A stretch of DNA of 10,171 nucleotides from Larix sibirica (taxonomy: Eukaryota; Streptophyta; Pinopsida; Pinales; Pinaceae): positions 3,532 to 13,702 of the forward strand of contig NWUY0300039769.1 of assembly GCA_004151065.3 (NCBI GenBank). The letters are read 5' to 3'. The notes beneath the pieces are model-generated. The model did not search any database. It was given only the letters and a program-made list of their open reading frames with translations, and was not told the origin of the DNA. Shown piece after piece: positions 7,219-10,171 of this stretch. The position numbers were made by a program, and so were the translations under genes. The stretch's first letter is position 1. Each line of letters begins with the position of its first letter.

Positions 7219-9306
7219 CTGTAATATAAGTGTTGACCATTGGTTAGCATCTCTAACGCCCTAAGTTCAACAGAGGTTAATCGAGGCAATTCCGGATATG
7301 GTCCATTGCCATTCTACTATCCTAATATCAAGAATCATGTGGTATTGCATTTAAAAAAGAAGAAAGAAGTACCTCTTTGACTATGTTGCAATCTGCTGTT
7401 TTTGGAATGGACTTTTGATCAAATGCCGAAAAGCAGAAAAGGGACACAGCATCTGGCTCTCTCAAACATGGTAAGTCATATCGGTGATAATCAGATTTAA
7501 CAACAATGTTGTTTCTAGTTGTAATGAGAGTCTTGTACCCTTTTCCATTAAACAACAACTTTTCAAGGTGATCAATTTCCCAGACATCATCAAGCACCAC
7601 CAAAGTTGGATAAGGTTCCATTTGATGAAGCCTTTGTTGTAGCTGTATATGTGCATCTTCAATATCATGAAAATCAGGTGTCTTCCCACCGACAATCTTG
7701 CCCCACATTCTCTCCAGAAGTCCTTTAAGGTTTGGGGATGGTGAAACTCTTACAAAAACGATCCTCTCTTTAAAATGAACTGTAAACCAAGAAGAGAAAC
7801 ATATAAAATTATTCAGTGAAAAGGATTTTTTAAAACAATCCAACACTTTCCATTGAGATAATGCACGTGGCAGAACAACACAGTTGTAACGTACCACATA
7901 CAGGAGCAGGGGAAATTTAAAGAATGAAGCCCTGTTGTAAGAAGAAAATGCTAAAGAGAAACAAATTTAAATAAGTACAACACTATTCACTTTCTGCAGA
8001 TTTTCCCTGGAGAGTAAGATCGACGATTGGATCCTAGATTCCTAAGTCTTCACGTCTTGGGTAAGTTTGTTTCCTTCGCAAGGGCAAATTCAGAAACTAT
8101 GTATATTACTTTGGGATTTTGAGTTGGTTAAGCTCAGGGCTCAACAGAACTTCATGCTTAATAGGCACCTTTGTTGTCACTGTGACTAAGATTCACACCC
8201 GTGGCTTATGAATTTTGGATAATGAAGGTCTATGCTTATGATTTCACTGGTAGCACGCTCCTGGCCTGAGGTACTCCGCCTTGCCTAAAATATTTGACAA
8301 AGTTGCTTGAAAGAAGAGGGTGTAAGGTAAAGGCCTATTAATTTGCCTATGTGAGACTCTACACTCTGGTATCAGAAAAATTAAATCTATGATGGTTGAT
8401 TCTAACTATCCTCTTGAGCAACTATTTACAAATTTGACATAAATAATTCATTGGCTTGTAAAAATCTACTAATAGAGAAGCTAGATCTTAGAGCATCATC
8501 ACAACAAAATATTGTTAGGTTGTACCATTACCTGCACGGTGCAGGTAGAAGGACTATGAGACTTTAAGGTCTAATTCAAGATAACTCCTCTCACCTTTGA
8601 CTTGAGGGTCATTGCAAAGGGCTGTTGCCAACGTGGTCTTACCACTTCCCCCCATGCCTTTTACTCCGAGCAGTGAAACATCATGGCGCAAGAGGCGTTC
8701 CTTCAGCTCATGGACCACACTGTTCAAACCAACTTGAAAGTCCGGCAAATCTGGGACGCTCAATTGGGAGGTCTTTTCACCAATTTCCAGTTGATCCATA
8801 TGATCTGTGATAAACTTAATCTCAGATTCTTCCTTAATTGCTTCAATTGTTTGCTCAATATTCTCAAGTTTATCCACAATTTTGTGCTGAATATCCTCAA
8901 GTTTATTGTGATGTAATCTCAAGCCATGCAATTCAGAACAGATATGTGCCCAACCTTGGGTTTGAGTGAACTTGACAATATACAAGTCCAACTTTTCAAT
9001 TTTCTTTGCATATCTATAGCTCTTGTAGATATTCAGGCGATTAACCTTGGAACATTTCTTAACCAGCTCAATCCCCTTCTGCAGCTCCTGATAAAATTCG
9101 CTAAGCACCTTCTGGCTATTTTGGGACAACTCTACACCACTATTAAAGTCGTCAGCCAATACAGGAACAATTCCTTCCAAAGTGTTTTGGAGTAGTTTGC
9201 AAGCGCCCTTGCAGGCAAAGCTTTTCTTTAAAACATAAATAGTGACTGACAGCAGCTCGCTTGTTACAGCTCCCGCCACTGATTGGATCACCAAAGATGA
9301 AGCCAT
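6863..9306 (-). CDS. RPW8-type NLR (RNL, ADR1/NRG1-like helper immune receptor), 5' part, three exons
   Basis: RNLs are cytosolic/plasma-membrane helper receptors that act downstream of sensor NLRs and can form calcium-permeable channels (family knowledge). Seen here: exons 9306-8595, 7779-7373 and 7218-6863 join in frame to 491 codons plus 2 nt, with no stop. Residues about 1-150 form an RPW8-like domain, including a Cys/Asn/Tyr-Ala-Lys-Lys-Ile helix typical of the family. NB-ARC motifs follow in order: P-loop GMGGSGKTT (217-225, Lys223), RNBS-A FVRVSPSPNL (246-255), kinase-2 LVVLDDVW (297-304), RNBS-B TLITTR (321-326), GLPLALKVIG (380-389) and RNBS-D CFLDMGIFPE (439-448). The start is the first ATG in the frame, with G at -3 and +4. 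The QHD/MHD motif and LRR are absent from the window, so the model is 3'-incomplete. Exons 1-3 show no damage. ADR1 versus NRG1 versus a conifer-specific RNL clade cannot be settled by eye. Confidence 0.93.
7219..7372 (-). other. RNL intron 2 (154 bp)
   Basis: This is a short GT-AG intron, beginning GTACTTC and ending TATTACAG, in phase 0. It separates the RNBS-C region from the GLPL motif. No inserted element was seen. Confidence 0.9.
7373..7779 (-). CDS. RNL exon 2: NB-ARC RNBS-A to RNBS-C region
   Basis: The exon is 407 nt. The acceptor is a pyrimidine-rich tract ending TTTACAG at 7780. Phase 1 from exon 1 is completed as Val238, followed by HFKERIVFVRV. It carries kinase-2 with the Asp-Asp pair (D301, D302) and an LFCFSAF segment (351-357) matching RNBS-C. 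The donor is AAAGAG|GTACTT (GT at 7372-7371), phase 0. The frame stays open at both ends into the introns, but only the spliced part resembles NB-ARC. Confidence 0.92.
7780..8594 (-). other. RNL intron 1 (815 bp)
   Basis: This is a GT-AG intron between the P-loop exon and the RNBS-A exon. It begins GTGAGA and ends with a TTTCTCTTCTTGG-type tract and ACAG. It contains an LTR/primer-binding-site-like stretch on the plus strand (see 8150-8376) and a 17-bp palindrome (8530-8546, arms ACCTGCAC/GTGCAGGT). No other gene was seen in it. Confidence 0.88.
8150..8376 (+). mobile_element. Possible LTR end plus primer-binding site remnant inside RNL intron 1
   Basis: TGGTATCAGA at 8367-8376 matches 10 of the 12 bases of the usual plant retrotransposon primer-binding site for initiator-Met tRNA (TGGTATCAGAGC). 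It is preceded by CTACA ending at 8363, that is, a CA terminus three bases upstream, as at the 3' end of a 5' LTR. No TG start or second LTR was found, and the left limit is a guess. It would be an old fragment in opposite orientation to the host gene. Confidence 0.28.
8595..9306 (-). CDS. RNL exon 1: RPW8 domain and P-loop
   Basis: The exon is 712 nt (237 codons plus 1 nt). It starts at the ATG at 9306-9304 and ends in the donor AAAG|GTGAGA (GT at 8594-8593). It encodes the RPW8 four-helix region, a linker ending LPDFQVGLN (187-195), and the NB-ARC P-loop. The frame stays open upstream to about 9381 but has no ATG there, which supports the start chosen. The alternative of reading through the donor meets a stop at 8556-8554. 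Confidence 0.92.
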
Positions 9307-9340
9307 GTCGATCGAAAGATAGTTTCCGGATTCCCAAAAC

Positions 9341-9400
9341 TCAATACTGAAACCTGGAAACCTGATGACTGAAATCTTCACTACTATGCAATACCAACAT
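9341..9400 (-). promoter_or_regulatory. Upstream ORF in the presumed RNL 5' leader
   Basis: An ATG at 9400-9398 opens a 19-codon reading frame ending TGA at 9343-9341. This lies 34 nt before the main ATG and in a different frame. If the leader covers this stretch unspliced, the uORF would lower translation of the receptor, as known for several plant immune genes. The transcription start is not visible, so the role is inference. Confidence 0.4.
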
Positions 9401-9442
9401 AAAAATCTTCTAGTCCTTTAGTGAACAGCCTGAAACAAAAAG

Positions 9443-9452
9443 CTTTATTTAG
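9443..9452 (-). promoter_or_regulatory. Weak TATA-like element upstream of the RNL gene
   Basis: The minus strand reads CTAAATAAAG here, about 140 bp upstream of the ATG. A start about 30 bp downstream would give a leader of roughly 110 nt that contains the uORF. The match to TATAAA is poor and the AT-rich background makes chance likely. Confidence 0.22.
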
Positions 9453-9780
9453 GCCGAGCAACGGAGACTTTCTCTTGTCGACGGAAGGTTAAAAGAAGCT
9501 TCGCAGGAATATTGAAGTGGCACTGGGCAGTACTTTAACTTCCAATTCCGCGTTGATTCTGACTACCCAACGCAGCAGAACCTATTGTTGATTTTTCGGT
9601 GTGGACTGTACTTTCGTCTAAATTATTCCAGGAGCAGGTTACGTCACTACACATTTTCTTTTAAAAAATTATGTCACTTAAATGTTTCTATATATTGTTG
9701 GGTGATCGATGGCAGGTCATAGGATAGGATTGTAAACCAAATCAAATAGGGATCAATTAGGAGGTTAAACCTAGGAAAAT
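9453..9780. other. Intergenic/promoter region of the RNL gene
   Basis: No coding region was recognised. It is less AT-rich than the low-coordinate end of the window and lies between the RNL leader and the microsatellite. It contains the ACGT motif at 9639-9647 and an ATATATAG-like stretch around 9686-9696. Confidence 0.5.
9639..9647 (+). promoter_or_regulatory. TACGTCAC bZIP/TGACG-like motif in the RNL upstream region
   Basis: TTACGTCAC contains an ACGT core and, on the other strand, a TGACG (as-1/TGA factor) core. It lies about 330 bp upstream of the receptor ATG. TGA factors are linked to salicylate responses in plants. A single short motif is weak evidence. Confidence 0.25.
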
Positions 9781-9800
9781 TATATATATATATATATATA
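9781..9800. repeat. (TA)10 microsatellite
   Basis: This is a pure run of ten TA units, flanked by AAAAT and TTTAAG. It sits directly beyond the presumed 3' end of the minus-strand unit at 9802-10171. Confidence 0.97.
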
Positions 9801-9821
9801 TTTAAGGCGAAAAAAAGCTTC

Positions 9822-9827
9822 TTTATT
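9822..9827 (-). terminator. Polyadenylation signal AATAAA
   Basis: The minus strand reads TTTTAATAAAGAAGC here, downstream of the open frame ending at 9990 and about 20 bp before the TA repeat. It is a canonical signal in a suitable place, though AT-rich DNA gives such hexamers by chance. Confidence 0.4.
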
Positions 9828-9989
9828 AAAATAGTAAAAAGGCAGCATACATGGTCATTCACCCAAAACAGTCCAAAAATTATCCGCATGCAGGGAATAC
9901 ATAACACAGCAATACACTAGGATCCTTTGTTACTTCACCTACGAGACTAGTTCAGTGTAACAGAGTGATGCAAACATTGCAAAACTAAA

Positions 9990-10169
9990 TCAGAAGATCG
10001 ATCCTACGGCTGGCTTCAAAACACAGCAACTCCAAAACCAAAACAGAGAACCAAAACTAAACCAAAATCGAAGACCTCCGTCTCTCCGTAGAACTCCTGT
10101 TTTATCATTGCCCATGTTTGCCAAATGTCGCTCCCTGAACTCTCGCAGTTTTAATTGCTCAGCTACCAG
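9990..10169 (-). CDS. Partial open frame of unknown product running in from the window edge
   Basis: There are fifty-nine codons and a TGA (9992-9990). The peptide begins LVAEQLKLREFRERHLANMG, a charged helix, then turns into a Phe/Trp-rich stretch encoded by TTTTGG repeats, which may be read-through of a repetitive 3' region. No domain was recognised. It could be the C-terminal end of a retroelement protein or simply an open stretch. Confidence 0.25.
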   Translation of the reverse strand: MVAEQLKLREFRERHLANMGNDKTGVLRRDGGLRFWFSFGSLFWFWSCCVLKPAVGSIF

Positions 10170-10171
10170 CC

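Larger units (their letters stand above)
9802..10171 (-). mobile_element. 3' end of a minus-strand transcript, perhaps a LINE
   Basis: On the minus strand a short open frame (10169-9990) is followed by a TTTTGG-rich stretch, about 160 bp of non-coding sequence, AATAAA (9827-9822), a run of seven T and then the TA microsatellite. A TTTTGG-rich 3' region with AATAAA near the end, beside a simple repeat, fits plant LINE tails. An ordinary gene's 3' UTR is the alternative. There is no reverse transcriptase in the window to decide. Confidence 0.38.

Noticed and set aside
8531-8546. Alternative splice donor GCAG|GTAATG in the palindrome ACCTGCAC-G-GTGCAGGT of intron 1
   Set aside because: Extending exon 1 to it would pass through an in-frame stop at 8556-8554, while the donor at 8594 joins exactly to the next NB-ARC exon.
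9307-9381. A longer N-terminus for the RNL protein
   Set aside because: The frame is open but begins at GTG with no ATG; the first ATG at 9306 gives the usual short RPW8 N-terminus.

Overview
The window looks like nuclear DNA of a seed plant, most likely a conifer. It is AT-rich, it carries a spliced plant immune-receptor gene, and retrotransposon remains fill most of the rest. The chromodomain fragment has the wording I associate with conifer Ty3/gypsy chromoviruses. The conifer call is inference; the plant call is secure.

The one recognisable host gene is on the minus strand, from about 9306 down to 6863. It encodes the N-terminal part of an RPW8-type NLR (RNL, the ADR1/NRG1 class of helper receptors). 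Three exons (9306-8595, 7779-7373, 7218-6863) join in frame through canonical GT-AG introns. They give 491 codons covering the RPW8 domain and the NB-ARC domain from the P-loop through RNBS-D. The exon 3 end is a good splice donor in phase 2. The MHD/QHD motif and the LRR are not found anywhere below 6863. Either intron 3 is longer than 6.8 kb and its last exons lie outside the window, or the gene is truncated.

From about 6540 to 2860, on the same strand, lie remains of a Ty3/gypsy-like element. A decayed Glu/Lys-rich body of unknown function (6540-3664) has many stops, and reverse transcriptase was not recognised in it. It runs into an integrase C-terminal tail with a chromodomain (3663-3286), followed by LTR-like sequence. 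This looks like a pol-less, non-autonomous derivative sitting inside the presumed intron 3.

The low-coordinate end (1-2260) is AT-rich and has no supported gene. It holds a near-perfect 152-bp foldback (294-445) and two exact-length tandem duplications (56 bp x2 and 31 bp x2). The high-coordinate end (9802-10171) looks like the 3' tail of another minus-strand transcript, perhaps a LINE, next to a (TA)10 microsatellite and upstream of the NLR promoter.

I did not find a clearly new multi-gene system. The points most worth a second look are the NLR whose 3' half is missing or far away, the foldback, and the pol-less chromodomain element with an internally repetitive unknown ORF.
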